A stretch of 64,000 nucleotides of DNA. Origin: Butyricicoccus_A sp963601915 (GTDB lineage Bacteria; Bacillota; Clostridia; Oscillospirales; Butyricicoccaceae). Made by a program: the position numbers and the translations under genes. Where the stretch lies: NCBI GenBank assembly GCA_963601915.1, contig CAVCGL010000003.1:1-64000 (forward strand). Direction: 5' to 3'. Positions 1 through 7,555 of the stretch are shown here, piece by piece. Under the pieces are notes generated by a model, which saw nothing but the letters and a program-made list of their open reading frames with translations, was not told where the DNA came from and did not search any database. The first letter of the stretch is position 1, and each line of letters starts with the position of its first letter.

Positions 1-1491
1 ATCGCCGTAGAAGTCCTCAACGCCCTGAATATCGGTGAAGGTGGTCTCCTGACCGTCATCGGTAATCAGACCGCAGGAAATACCAGCTACCGGAGCCTTG
101 ATCGGAACGCCTGCGTCCATCAGAGCCAGCGTGGAACCGCAAACAGAGCCCTGAGAGGTGGAGCCGTTGGAGGACAGAACCTCAGATACCACGCGGATGG
201 CATACGGGAACTCCTCTGCGGACGGCAGTACCGGCAGCAGAGAACGCTCAGCCAGTGCACCGTGACCGATCTCACGACGGCCAGGGCCGCGGGACGGACG
301 GGTCTCACCAACAGAGAAGGACGGGAAGTTATAATGATGGATATAACGCTTCTCCTTCTGCTCGAAGATGGTATCCAGCGTCTGTGCATCGGACAGCGTG
401 CCCAGCGTGCAGACAGACAGAACCTGTGTCTGGCCACGGGTGAACAGGCCGGTACCATGTGCGCGCGGCAGAACGCCAACCTCAGATGCCAGCGGACGAA
501 CTTCTTCCATGCCGCGGCCATCTACGCGCTTGCCCTGGGTCAGCCAGTGGCGAACAACCTTCTTGCACAGCTTGTCAACGATCTCAGAGATCTCAGCAGC
601 GCGCTCAGTAGCAACCTCTTCGCCCAGCATCTCGTCGATCTCTTCGCGGACAACCTGCATGCGTGCGTCACGGACAGTCTTGTCGTCGGTGTCAAAGGCA
701 ACCTCTACCTTTGCGCGCGCGAATGCTTCGATCTGGTCGAACAGCTCATGATCGACATCATGATGCTCGTACTCAAACTTCGGCTTGCCGATCTCTGCCT
801 TGATGGAGTCGATGAATGCACACATCTTCTTGATTTCCTCGTGTGCAAACAGCAGAGCGTCCAGCATCTGGTCTTCCGGAACTTCCTTTGCGCCAGCCTC
901 GATCATAACGATCTTCTCTGCGGTGCCGCAAACGGTTACGTCCATCAGGCTCTTCTGGCGCTGCTCCAGCGTCGGGTTCAGAACGAACTCGCCGTCTACC
1001 AGACCAACGTCTACGCCTGCTACGGTATAGTTGAACGGAATATCAGAAATAGCAACTGCGATGGAAGCACCATTCAGAGCAGTTACCTGCGGGGAGTTGT
1101 CGTAGTCGTTGCCCATCACGGTGCACACGATGGATACATCGTTGCGCAGATCCTTCGGGAACAGCGGGCGCATCGGGCGGTCGATCTGGCGGGAGGCGAT
1201 GGTAGCCTGCTCGCTTGCCTTGCCCTCACGGCGCATAAAAGAACCCGGGATACGGCCTACTGCGTACAGCTTTTCCTCAAAATCAACGGAAAGCGGGAAG
1301 AAATCAACGCCCTCGCGCGGCTTCGGGGAAGCGGTAGCGGTAACGAGAACAACAGTATCGCCGTAGCGAACCAGCGCGGAACCGTTTGCCAGCTGAGCAA
1401 CCTTGCCGGTCTCAACCGTCAGCTCACGGCCTGCAAACGTGGTCTTAAACACGCGCTCTTCATCAAATGACTTATGAGTAATCGTTGTCAT
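1..1491 (-). CDS. pnp: Polyribonucleotide nucleotidyltransferase (PNPase), 3' end outside window
   Basis: Phosphorolytic 3'-5' exoribonuclease that degrades mRNA to nucleoside diphosphates, acting as a trimer in the cytoplasm. The first 497 residues are visible out of about 700 usual for the family. They hold the first RNase PH core (DFFPLSVDFEEKLYAVGRIP, then RPLFP), the helical linker, and most of the second core (GRGMEEVRPLASEV, SFSVGETRPSRGPGRREIGHG). The KH and S1 RNA-binding domains must lie beyond base 1. The ATG at 1491 is preceded by AGGAGA about seven bases upstream. The gene follows rpsO on the same strand, the classical rpsO-pnp arrangement, and its leader contains several hairpins. 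A certain call; only the 3' end is missing. Confidence 0.98.
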   Translation of the reverse strand, partial: MTTITHKSFDEERVFKTTFAGRELTVETGKVAQLANGSALVRYGDTVVLVTATASPKPREGVDFFPLSVDFEEKLYAVGRIPGSFMRREGKASEQATIASRQIDRPMRPLFPKDLRNDVSIVCTVMGNDYDNSPQVTALNGASIAVAISDIPFNYTVAGVDVGLVDGEFVLNPTLEQRQKSLMDVTVCGTAEKIVMIEAGAKEVPEDQMLDALLFAHEEIKKMCAFIDSIKAEIGKPKFEYEHHDVDHELFDQIEAFARAKVEVAFDTDDKTVRDARMQVVREEIDEMLGEEVATERAAEISEIVDKLCKKVVRHWLTQGKRVDGRGMEEVRPLASEVGVLPRAHGTGLFTRGQTQVLSVCTLGTLSDAQTLDTIFEQKEKRYIHHYNFPSFSVGETRPSRGPGRREIGHGALAERSLLPVLPSAEEFPYAIRVVSEVLSSNGSTSQGSVCGSTLALMDAGVPIKAPVAGISCGLITDDGQETTFTDIQGVEDFYGD

Positions 1492-1544
1492 AACTGTCTC
1501 CTATTCTTAAAAAATTCTTCGTTTTTTCGGAAAGTCCGACAGTC

Positions 1545-1674
1545 CTTCAAGCACTTGAAGCAGATGTGGCACCAGCGTCCACACTTCCTTCAACTGCTCA
1601 AGGAGTTGCCGTCCAGTCCATTCCTACATAAACGGGCAGAGAGGACGACCGCAGCGTGTGCGGCCTTCCTCTCT
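1545..1674 (-). promoter_or_regulatory. Structured rpsO-pnp intergenic leader with stem-loops
   Basis: The 196-base gap between rpsO and pnp contains an 8-bp stem (1638-1645 with 1667-1674) continued by an inner 5-bp stem (1649-1653 with 1659-1663), and a 7-bp inverted repeat CTTCAAG/CTTGAAG at 1545-1560. Weaker TGTGG/CCACA and CAACT/AGTTG pairs lie between them. No T-run follows the large stem on the minus strand, so it does not look like a terminator. In other bacteria the pnp leader is an RNase III/PNPase autoregulation target; the same role here is inference. Confidence 0.5.
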
Positions 1675-1687
1675 CATGAACAAGTAC

Positions 1688-1954
1688 TTACTTTCTGATG
1701 CCGAGCTTAGCGATGATAGCTCTGTAGCGCTCGATGTCCTTCTTCTTCAGGTAAGCGAGCATGTTGCGGCGCTGACCAACCATCTTCAGCAGGCCACGAC
1801 GGGAATGGTTGTCGTGCTTGTGCTCCTTCAGATGCTCGGTGAGCTGCTTAATGCGCTCGGTCAGGATAGCAATCTGTACTTCCGGAGAACCGGTGTCGGT
1901 CTCGTGGGTACGGTTTGCAGCAATAACTTCAGCCTTCTGTTCTTTGCGGATCAT
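1688..1954 (-). CDS. rpsO: 30S ribosomal protein S15
   Basis: Primary 16S rRNA-binding protein of the small subunit platform. The 88-residue protein starts MIRKEQKAEVI and carries the family hallmarks TGSPEVQIA near residue 21, LTEHLKEHKHDNHSRRGLL near 38-56 and the YLKK...YR end. The open frame extends upstream of this start, but the ATG at 1954 gives the normal S15 length and follows GAGGTG. It is first in the rpsO-pnp unit and has its own strong promoter at 2086-2114. No anomalies. Confidence 0.98.
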   Translation of the reverse strand: MIRKEQKAEVIAANRTHETDTGSPEVQIAILTERIKQLTEHLKEHKHDNHSRRGLLKMVGQRRNMLAYLKKKDIERYRAIIAKLGIRK

Positions 1955-2085
1955 AATTAGACACCTCATAATATAATATAGTTTGTATAGCTTTCCACAC
2001 ACCGGGCAGCGGCTCAGGTGTAAGGACACGGTCAAACATGTCCGGTATCCAGACTGCTCAGTGAGGGGGATACGCTAACTACTGC

Positions 2086-2114
2086 ATCATATCATACGGC
2101 ACGCCGTTTGTAAA
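2086..2114 (-). promoter_or_regulatory. Promoter of rpsO
   Basis: On the minus strand TTTACA (2114-2109), a 17-base spacer and TATGAT (2091-2086) form a near-consensus sigma-A promoter, leaving a leader of about 125 bases before rpsO. Confidence 0.8.
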
Positions 2115-2424
2115 GTAAAAATTTTCGGATTTTTTTCCTGTATTTTGTACATATCGCGATTTTCCGACGCGACCTGCGCAAATCGTTTCTTTTTGCATCA
2201 CACCCGTACAGATTATACAAGTTTTTTCGCAAATACCCGTTCTTTTTTTACTGTTTGGTTGCGAATTTCCATGACATCTATTTGTGCAGAATCCTGCATT
2301 TTCTGTCGAACGCAGCAAAGTTTTCCCGCCATTTCTGCATGAGCAAAAAGCGTGTCCTGCATCCGTTGTAAACTTGCACAGTCACCCGCCGGAAGCCTCC
2401 GTTTTGTTTCATGAAATTTGTATC
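2115..2424. other. AT-rich intergenic stretch, nothing recognised
   Basis: This stretch between the rpsO promoter and a candidate RNA promoter is rich in T-runs. I see no open frame with a ribosome binding site, no convincing hairpin and no promoter in it. Confidence 0.4.
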
Positions 2425-2606
2425 TTTTCAGGAAGATGGGGCAATGCTATAATACATCCATCAACAACAGGCAAGCCACTGAGCAATCAGTGCTGTGTCT
2501 ACTCTCCGTGCTTTTCCGCACGGATTCCTCTTTTTCTCTTTTCTGAAATGAAAACACATGACTGGGGCTGTGCAATCGTGCGGCCTGGGGTTATGTGTTT
2601 TTCTTT
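2425..2606 (+). ncRNA. Candidate structured small RNA with its own promoter
   Basis: TTTTCA (2425-2430), a 17-base spacer and TATAAT (2448-2453) form a plausible promoter with no gene behind it. From a start near 2460 the RNA would contain a 6-bp hairpin with a GCAA tetraloop (2477-2492), then CCGTGC/GCACGG (2506-2523) followed by a pyrimidine-rich T tract. Next comes a longer hairpin, AAAACACAT (2551-2559) with ATGTGTTTT (2593-2601), which has an inner G-U-rich stem and ends in TTCTTTTG, terminator-like. No start codon with a ribosome site is evident. I do not recognise a known RNA family. It could be a short RNA ending near 2540 or a longer one ending near 2606. Confidence 0.4.
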
Positions 2607-2680
2607 TGTTTATTTTTCAGAATTCTTTTACAGATTCTTGTATTTTTCCTATTTTGTTTGGTAATTTCCTCTTTTTGCCA

Positions 2681-2709
2681 TTGACATCTTTCAGGCCGTT
2701 TGATACAAT
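2681..2709 (+). promoter_or_regulatory. Promoter of thiC
   Basis: TTGACA (2681-2686) and TACAAT (2704-2709) are separated by 17 bases, an almost perfect sigma-A promoter placed just before the TPP riboswitch. Confidence 0.9.
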
Positions 2710-2720
2710 GATACCAATTT

Positions 2721-2818
2721 ACAGGGGAACTTATGGCTGTCTATTCCAGACACCGAGTTGAGAAGGTTGAAACCTGACCCTTTGAACCTGTCGGTTAACA
2801 CCGTTGTAGGAAGTAAAG
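2721..2818 (+). promoter_or_regulatory. TPP (THI-box) riboswitch
   Basis: The thiamine pyrophosphate aptamer is recognised by its conserved blocks: GGGGAAC at the 5' end, GTTGAGA (variant of CTGAGA), ACCCTTTGAACCTG, GGTTAACACCGTTGTAGGAAG. It lies between the thiC promoter and a strong intrinsic terminator at 2844-2877. The layout indicates transcriptional OFF control: with TPP bound the terminator forms and thiC is not read. Confidence 0.95.
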
Positions 2819-2843
2819 GTATTTCGGATACTGAATCCAGATA

Positions 2844-2877
2844 TGCATTGATTTCCTGCGAAATCAGTGCATTTTTT
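2844..2877 (+). terminator. Riboswitch-controlled intrinsic terminator before thiC
   Basis: A 12-bp stem (2844-2855 with 2860-2871, one mismatch, CTGC loop) is followed by six T. It stands between the TPP aptamer and thiC and serves as the expression platform. Confidence 0.85.
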
Positions 2878-2918
2878 GTTTCCTACGTTGTTCCCACTTT
2901 TCTTTTAGGAGGATCAGC

Positions 2919-4232
2919 ATGTACAAAACACAGATCGAAGCAGCAAAGCAGGGCATTATCACCCCGCAGATGGAAGTTGTCGCAAAGAAGGAAAACATGG
3001 ACGCAGAAGTTCTGCGCGACCGCATCGCCCGCGGCACCGTCGTCATTCCGGCGAACCGCAACCACACGTCCCTGTCCCCGGAGGGCATCGGCGAAGGACT
3101 CAAGACCAAAATCAACGTCAACCTCGGCATTTCCGGCGACTGCCACGATTACGAGGAGGAGTTCAAGAAGGTTCGCATGTCCATTGATTACGGCGCAGAG
3201 GCAATCATGGATCTGTCCAACTACGGCAAAACGCACACCTTCCGTCAGGAGCTGATTGAGATGTCTCCGGCGATGATCGGCACGGTTCCGATGTATGATG
3301 CCGTCGGCTATCTGGAAAAGGATCTGAAGAGCATCGAAGCAAAGGATTTTCTGCGCGTTGTCGAAGCACACGCCAAGACCGGCGTAGACTTCGTGACCAT
3401 TCATGCAGGCATCAACCGCAAGACCATTGACACCTTCAAGCAGACCAAGCGCCTGACCAACATCGTATCGCGCGGCGGTTCCCTGCTGTTCGCATGGATG
3501 GAAATGACCGGCAACGAAAATCCGTTCTACGAATATTTTGACGAACTATGTGACATCCTGCACGAATACGATGTCACCATCAGCCTTGGCGACGCGATGC
3601 GTCCGGGCTCCAACCACGACTCCACCGATGCCAGCCAGATTACCGAGCTCATTGAGCTGGGCATCCTGACCAAGCGCGCTTGGGAAAAGAACGTGCAGGT
3701 CATGATCGAAGGCCCGGGTCACATGGTGCTCAACGAAATCAAGGCAAACATGGAAATTGAGAAGCGTCTGTGTCACGGCGCGCCGTTCTATGTGCTCGGC
3801 CCGATTGTCACGGACATCGCTCCGGGCTATGACCATATCACCTCTGCGATCGGCGGTGCGATTGCAGCGACCTACGGCGCAGACTTCCTGTGCTATGTCA
3901 CCCCGGCGGAGCACCTGCGTCTGCCGGATGTCGACGACGTAAAGGAAGGCATTATCGCTTCCAAGATTGCCGCTCATGCCGCAGACATGGCAAAGGGCAT
4001 TCCGCACGCCCGCGACATTGACAACAAGATGAGCGATGCCCGCCGCCGTCTGGACTGGGACGAGATGTTCGACCTCGCCATTGACGGCGAAAAGGCACGC
4101 AGATACTTCGAGTCCAAGCCGCCGAAGGATCGCCACACCTGCTCGATGTGCGGCAAGATGTGCGCAATGCGTACCACCAACTACATTCTGGAAGGCAAAG
4201 ACGTCTCCCTGCTCTCTTCCGACGAAAAATAA
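2919..4232 (+). CDS. thiC: Phosphomethylpyrimidine synthase ThiC
   Basis: Radical-SAM enzyme that rearranges 5-aminoimidazole ribotide to the HMP-P pyrimidine of thiamine. The 437-residue protein is the short clostridial form, without the N-terminal extension of enterobacterial ThiC. Visible features are the early NRNHTSLSPEGIG block, EGPGHMVLNEIKANM near residue 265, APGYDHITSAIGGAIAATYGADFLCYVTPAEHL near 300-330, and the C-terminal CSMCGKMC cluster that binds the 4Fe-4S centre. The ATG at 2919 follows TTAGGAGGATCAGC. The gene is monocistronic, controlled by the TPP riboswitch, and closed by a terminator at 4271-4304. No other thiamine pathway genes are in the window except thiI at 44-45 kb. 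Confidence 0.97.
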   Translation: MYKTQIEAAKQGIITPQMEVVAKKENMDAEVLRDRIARGTVVIPANRNHTSLSPEGIGEGLKTKINVNLGISGDCHDYEEEFKKVRMSIDYGAEAIMDLSNYGKTHTFRQELIEMSPAMIGTVPMYDAVGYLEKDLKSIEAKDFLRVVEAHAKTGVDFVTIHAGINRKTIDTFKQTKRLTNIVSRGGSLLFAWMEMTGNENPFYEYFDELCDILHEYDVTISLGDAMRPGSNHDSTDASQITELIELGILTKRAWEKNVQVMIEGPGHMVLNEIKANMEIEKRLCHGAPFYVLGPIVTDIAPGYDHITSAIGGAIAATYGADFLCYVTPAEHLRLPDVDDVKEGIIASKIAAHAADMAKGIPHARDIDNKMSDARRRLDWDEMFDLAIDGEKARRYFESKPPKDRHTCSMCGKMCAMRTTNYILEGKDVSLLSSDEK

Positions 4233-4270
4233 GCCTACCTACCTTTCTTCTCATACATCTTATATATGCG

Positions 4271-4304
4271 AAAACCTCCCGCGTAAAAACGGGAGGTTTT
4301 TGTG
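4271..4304 (+). terminator. Terminator of thiC
   Basis: An 11-bp GC-rich stem with an 8-base loop (4271-4281 with 4290-4300) ends in a T-run 40 bases after the thiC stop. Confidence 0.85.
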
Positions 4305-4311
4305 TTTTCAT

Positions 4312-4521
4312 TTATACGTCGTCCGTCAATTCCAAAATATAATCCGTTGAAGTCTGATAAAATCTCGCCAGACGGATCAACACATCTGTCGGTATATCGC
4401 GCAAACCGCGCTCATATCGACAATACTGCGGCTGTTTCATGTCCAAAAAATCCGCCACCTGTTTTTGCGTCAAATCATGATCTTCACGCAGTTCTCGTAA
4501 TCTCTTGTAATAGTTATTCAT
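4312..4521 (-). CDS. Small XRE-family helix-turn-helix regulator
   Basis: A 69-residue protein that is essentially a single Cro/CI-type DNA-binding domain. LRELREDHDLTQKQVADFL forms helices 1-2 and the turn, and MKQPQYCRYERGLRDIPTDVL the recognition helix and helix 4. The usual role is a dimeric repressor; the target is unknown. It begins only 12 bases after a terminator hairpin that closes the upstream HTH gene, and has no strong Shine-Dalgarno, so its expression may depend on read-through or a promoter inside the upstream gene. The family call is solid, the function is not known. Confidence 0.8.
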   Translation of the reverse strand: MNNYYKRLRELREDHDLTQKQVADFLDMKQPQYCRYERGLRDIPTDVLIRLARFYQTSTDYILELTDDV

Positions 4522-4532
4522 ATCATATCGCT

Positions 4533-4567
4533 AAAAAAGCACGCTCCGAATCCTCGAAAACGTGCTT
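4533..4567 (-). terminator. Terminator between the two HTH genes
   Basis: On the minus strand AAGCACG and CGTGCTT (4561-4567 and 4537-4543) pair and are followed by T. The stem overlaps the stop codon of the upstream HTH gene and ends 12 bases before the start of the next one. Confidence 0.6.
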
Positions 4568-4763
4568 ATTCCGTAAATTGCAAAACATCATTCGGCGTGC
4601 ACTGTAACACTTTGCAAAGTTTTTCCAATGTATAAACCGTAATGCCTTTGTTGTGCTTCAAATTAAAAATCGTTCGGGTATTGATGCCGTATTTTGTAAT
4701 CAACGCATATGTTGTGATTTGTTTTTGTTCCATTGTCTGCCATAACGGACTGTAATCAACCAA
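4566..4763 (-). CDS. Small XRE-family (HTH_26-type) regulator, TTG start
   Basis: A 65-residue Cro/CI-like protein of the widespread YSPLWxTMxxKxITTYAL type, with TINTRTIFNLKHN-like recognition region near residue 26-37 and TLEKLCKVLQCTPNDVLQF at the end. Such proteins are usually small transcriptional regulators of neighbouring genes. The start is chosen as TTG at 4763 because it lies six bases after AGGAGGT, whereas the longer open frame lacks a ribosome site. A 9-bp inverted repeat (4777-4804) sits immediately upstream and partly overlaps the Shine-Dalgarno region, suggesting autoregulation. It is divergent from the hypothetical gene at 4879. Confidence 0.82.
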   Translation of the reverse strand: MVDYSPLWQTMEQKQITTYALITKYGINTRTIFNLKHNKGITVYTLEKLCKVLQCTPNDVLQFTE

Positions 4764-4776
4764 ACCGGCACCTCCT

Positions 4777-4804
4777 CCTACGATATATGTTTTATTATCG
4801 TAGG
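4777..4804. promoter_or_regulatory. Candidate operator: 9-bp inverted repeat CCTACGATA-N10-TATCGTAGG
   Basis: The arms at 4777-4785 and 4796-4804 are perfectly complementary. The site lies in the divergent intergenic region, next to the Shine-Dalgarno of the HTH gene and about 12 bases upstream of the -35 of the gene at 4879, well placed for repression of both. Confidence 0.5.
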
Positions 4805-4815
4805 AAAAGAGATAC

Positions 4816-4844
4816 TTGGATATACTGAAAAATGTAAGTATAAT
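4816..4844 (+). promoter_or_regulatory. Promoter of the hypothetical gene at 4879
   Basis: TTGGAT (4816-4821), a 17-base spacer and TATAAT (4839-4844). Confidence 0.6.
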
Positions 4845-4878
4845 ATTAGTATCAAATGATAAGGCAGGAGGTATCTTC

Positions 4879-5217
4879 ATGCGAGTAGAAAAATACTGTT
4901 ATTCTGACAACAACAAGCCGAACGCAGCCATCGAAAACACGGAAAAGTTTCAGTCGTTCACGCAGTTATCTGCGTCCTGTCAATCTCTCGCGCAGGAAAT
5001 CGGCGCGAACCTGTTCATGGGTACCGATGACCATGCGGGTTGGATTACCTTCATCTGCAATGTTTTGATTTTCAAGGACGCGGCGAAACAAATCGTGCAT
5101 CAGCTGGCAGCTGCCTCAGACGAGATGACGATACAAGCGTCTGTAGACACCGGCGCGAATACTCCCACAGATGTTGACAACGCGGTACAGCTGACCTTCT
5201 GGTTCGATTTCATTTAA
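4879..5217 (+). CDS. Hypothetical protein, 112 residues
   Basis: Unrecognised soluble protein. The ATG at 4879 follows AGGAGG by seven bases and is preferred over the upstream in-frame ATG at 4816, which overlaps the promoter. The sequence begins MRVEKYCYSDNNKPNAAI, has a mixed helix/strand pattern with an alanine-rich central helix (FKDAAKQIVHQLAAAS) and ends VQLTFWFDFI. There is no signal peptide or membrane segment. It is transcribed divergently from the two small HTH regulators and shares the candidate operator with them, so they may form one regulatory unit (inference). Confidence 0.65.
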   Translation: MRVEKYCYSDNNKPNAAIENTEKFQSFTQLSASCQSLAQEIGANLFMGTDDHAGWITFICNVLIFKDAAKQIVHQLAAASDEMTIQASVDTGANTPTDVDNAVQLTFWFDFI

Positions 5218-5246
5218 TCGCAAAGCTCCCTCAGCGAGGAAGCCAG

Positions 5247-5478
5247 CCCTCTCTGTCGCTGCGCGACATCTCTCCCAAAGGGAGAGACGAGTAAAATCTC
5301 GCGAGACAAAAGCCTTCCTCTCTGAGGAAGGTGGCGCGGCGCAAGCCGTGACGGAAGGAGCAGCACGCGAGCAAGTCTGTATGAGCGTTTTTCTGATTTG
5401 TTCGGCGCACGGTTCGCACCGGCTTCTTGGCTCTCCCTTTGGGAGAGCTGGCATTTGCATAGCAAATGACTGAGAGGG
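5247..5478. repeat. MITE-like intergenic repeat with inverted ends
   Basis: About 232 bases of palindrome-rich non-coding DNA. The left end carries CCCTCTCTGTC (5247-5257) then a hairpin and CTCTCCCAAAGGGAGAG (5270-5286). The right end carries the same layout inverted: CTCTCCCTTTGGGAGAG (5431-5447), a hairpin GCATTTGC/GCAAATG, and GACTGAGAGGG (5468-5478). The middle contains CCTTCCTCTCTGAGGAAGG. There is no transposase. From memory, elements with this wording recur between genes in Faecalibacterium-like Clostridia; copy number here cannot be judged from one window. Confidence 0.6.
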
Positions 5479-5521
5479 CAAACTCGAACAGGTTCATATC
5501 AGATAAAATCTAAGAACAGAC

Positions 5522-5554
5522 AAAAAAATCCCTCCGGAGTTTTCCGGAGGGATT
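5522..5554 (-). terminator. Terminator of the phosphohexomutase gene
   Basis: A 12-bp stem (5527-5538 with 5543-5554) with a GTTT loop ends in a seven-base T-run on the minus strand, directly after the stop at 5573. Confidence 0.85.
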
Positions 5555-5572
5555 CGTTGTTTTTAAGTGAAA

Positions 5573-7300
5573 TTACTTGACGATTTCCTTTGCAGCAGCA
5601 GCGTACTTTTCAATCTTTGCGTCTACTTCTGCCTTTTCCTTGCCGTTTGCCATGATATAAACCTTGACCTTCGGCTCGGTGCCGGACGGACGGATAATGA
5701 AGCTCGTGCCGTCCTCCAGATCGTAATACAGTACGTTCTGACCCTTCAGCTCTACTTCGGTCTGTGCGCCGGTTGCCAGCTCGGTCTGGATACCCGACTG
5801 CAAATCACGAACGTCCTTGACTGCGGTTCCGCCAACTTCCTTGAGCGGGGTCTCACGCAGCTCCTTCATCAGCTCTGCCATGCGAGTCAGGCCAGACACG
5901 CCCGGCATTACGATGGACAGGGTCTCTTCTGCGTAGTAGCCGTAGCGCTTGTACATATCCTGCATTGCATCGTACAGAGTCATGCCCTTGGTGCGGTAGT
6001 AAGCAGCCATTTCTGCAATCAGCATGGAGGCAATGACAGCGTCCTTATCGCGGGCATGGTCGCCGCACAGGTAGCCGTAAGACTCCTCGAAGGCGAACAG
6101 GTACTGGTGCGAACCGGTTGCCTCAAATTCCTTGATCTTCTCTGCAAGGAACTTAAAGCCGGTAAACGTATCAAAGCAAGCAACGCCGTTGTCGTTGGCA
6201 ACCTTGCGTGCCATTTCCGTCGAAACGACAGACTTGAGCACTGCCGGATGCGGCGGCATGGTGTTGGTCAGCTTCTTTGCCGTGATGATGTAGTCAATCA
6301 GCAACACGCCCATCTGGTTGCCGCTCAGGGTGACATAATCGCCGGTGCTGCTCTTGAGCACAGTGCCGCAGCGGTCGGAGTCCGGGTCGGTGCCGATAAT
6401 CAGGTCAACACCCTGCTGCTTTGCCATCTCGATTGCGAGGTTGAAGCCTTCCTTGTTCTCCGGGTTCGGAGACTTTACGGTCGGGAAGTTGCCGTCAATG
6501 ACCATCTGCTCCGGCACGCAGATTACGTGCTTGTAGCCGATGCGCTTGAGGATTTCCGGAACCAGCTTGTAGCCTGCACCGTGGAACGGGGTGTAGATGA
6601 TCTTGAAATCATCGGCAACCTGTGCGATGCAGTCCGGATTGATGCTCATCTTCTGAATCTGGCGCAGGTAAATCTCGTCGGATTCCGGTCCGATAATCTT
6701 AATCAGACCCTTGTCAATGGCTTCCTGATGATCCATGGTCTTGACGTCTGTGAACATGTCCAGCGCGTCCATTTCCTTTGCCACAACGTCAGCTTCCTTC
6801 GGCGGCAGCTGTGCGCCGTCTTCCCAGTAAACCTTGTAGCCGTTGTACTCCTTCGGGTTGTGGGAAGCAGTAATCATAACGCCTGCCAGTGTGCCGTATA
6901 TACGAACAGCGAACGACAGCACCGGAACCGGACGCAGAGATTCATACTCAATGACGTTGATGCCGTTTGCTGCCAGAATGCTGGCTGCCAGATGCGAATA
7001 CTCGTCGGAATGCAGACGGCTATCGCAGGCAATGGCTACACCGCGCTGCATGGCACGCGGGCCGTACTGCTTAATCAGATTGGCCAGTCCCTGTGTCGCT
7101 GCGCCAACGGTAAACCGATTCATCTTATACAGACCGATACCCATTGTGCCGCGCAGACCTGCTGTACCAAAGGACAGCGGTGCGAAAAATCGCTCCTGGA
7201 TTTCCTTTTCGTTGCCCTCCAGAGCTGCCAGCTCGGCGTGCTCCTCTGCGGTCAGAGCCGGAGATTCCATCCACTTGCGATATTCTTCCATATAGCCCAT
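5573..7300 (-). CDS. pgcA: Alpha-phosphohexomutase (phosphoglucomutase/phosphomannomutase)
   Basis: Cytoplasmic enzyme interconverting hexose 6-phosphate and 1-phosphate, here likely glucose, feeding glycogen and cell-wall precursors. The 575-residue protein has all four family domains and motifs in order: RFFAPLSFGTAGLRG near residue 38, the phosphoserine loop MITASHNPKEYNGYK, the metal-binding DPDSDRCG, the sugar-binding FEESYGYLCGDHARDKD, and the phosphate-binding RPSGTEPKVK at the C-terminus. The ATG at 7300 (MGYMEEYRKW) follows GAGGTG; the open frame runs 50 codons further upstream without support and through the promoter. It is monocistronic. Glucose-6-phosphate specificity is inferred from the PgcA-like length and from the glg genes at 36-42 kb. 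Confidence 0.93.
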   Translation of the reverse strand: MGYMEEYRKWMESPALTAEEHAELAALEGNEKEIQERFFAPLSFGTAGLRGTMGIGLYKMNRFTVGAATQGLANLIKQYGPRAMQRGVAIACDSRLHSDEYSHLAASILAANGINVIEYESLRPVPVLSFAVRIYGTLAGVMITASHNPKEYNGYKVYWEDGAQLPPKEADVVAKEMDALDMFTDVKTMDHQEAIDKGLIKIIGPESDEIYLRQIQKMSINPDCIAQVADDFKIIYTPFHGAGYKLVPEILKRIGYKHVICVPEQMVIDGNFPTVKSPNPENKEGFNLAIEMAKQQGVDLIIGTDPDSDRCGTVLKSSTGDYVTLSGNQMGVLLIDYIITAKKLTNTMPPHPAVLKSVVSTEMARKVANDNGVACFDTFTGFKFLAEKIKEFEATGSHQYLFAFEESYGYLCGDHARDKDAVIASMLIAEMAAYYRTKGMTLYDAMQDMYKRYGYYAEETLSIVMPGVSGLTRMAELMKELRETPLKEVGGTAVKDVRDLQSGIQTELATGAQTEVELKGQNVLYYDLEDGTSFIIRPSGTEPKVKVYIMANGKEKAEVDAKIEKYAAAAKEIVK

Positions 7301-7379
7301 TTCAAAACACCTCATATTTCCTATTTTAATTTTTTCATAGAATTTCTCTTCTGCTCGGGCAGAAGGTATCTCTAGAAAA

Positions 7380-7408
7380 ATTATACAGCATTTCACAGGA
7401 AATTTGAA
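7380..7408 (-). promoter_or_regulatory. Promoter of pgcA
   Basis: TTCAAA (7408-7403), a 17-base spacer and TATAAT (7385-7380) on the minus strand. Confidence 0.7.
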
Positions 7409-7555
7409 GGATAATTTACCAAAATTACAAAATGTTTTTGTTGCGCACAACACATACCCGCATTTTACAGCACTTTATCTAAATTTGACGGATATTTTTG
7501 TATTCTTTTGCAAAAGCAACACGATTTTTGCGTTTTCGGGATAAACTTTTTCGCA

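Noticed and set aside
262..1470. 402-codon open frame on the + strand
   Set aside because: It is antisense to pnp, which has clear motifs and ribosome site; GC-rich codon bias creates the shadow frame.
4139..4170. ThiC cluster reads C-x2-C-x3-C, one residue shorter than the E. coli form
   Set aside because: As far as I recall the short clostridial ThiC form has this spacing; all three cysteines are present, so no loss of function is implied.
5567..7375. 602-codon + strand open frame
   Set aside because: Fully antisense to the phosphohexomutase gene whose four active-site motifs are intact; no ribosome site or domain.
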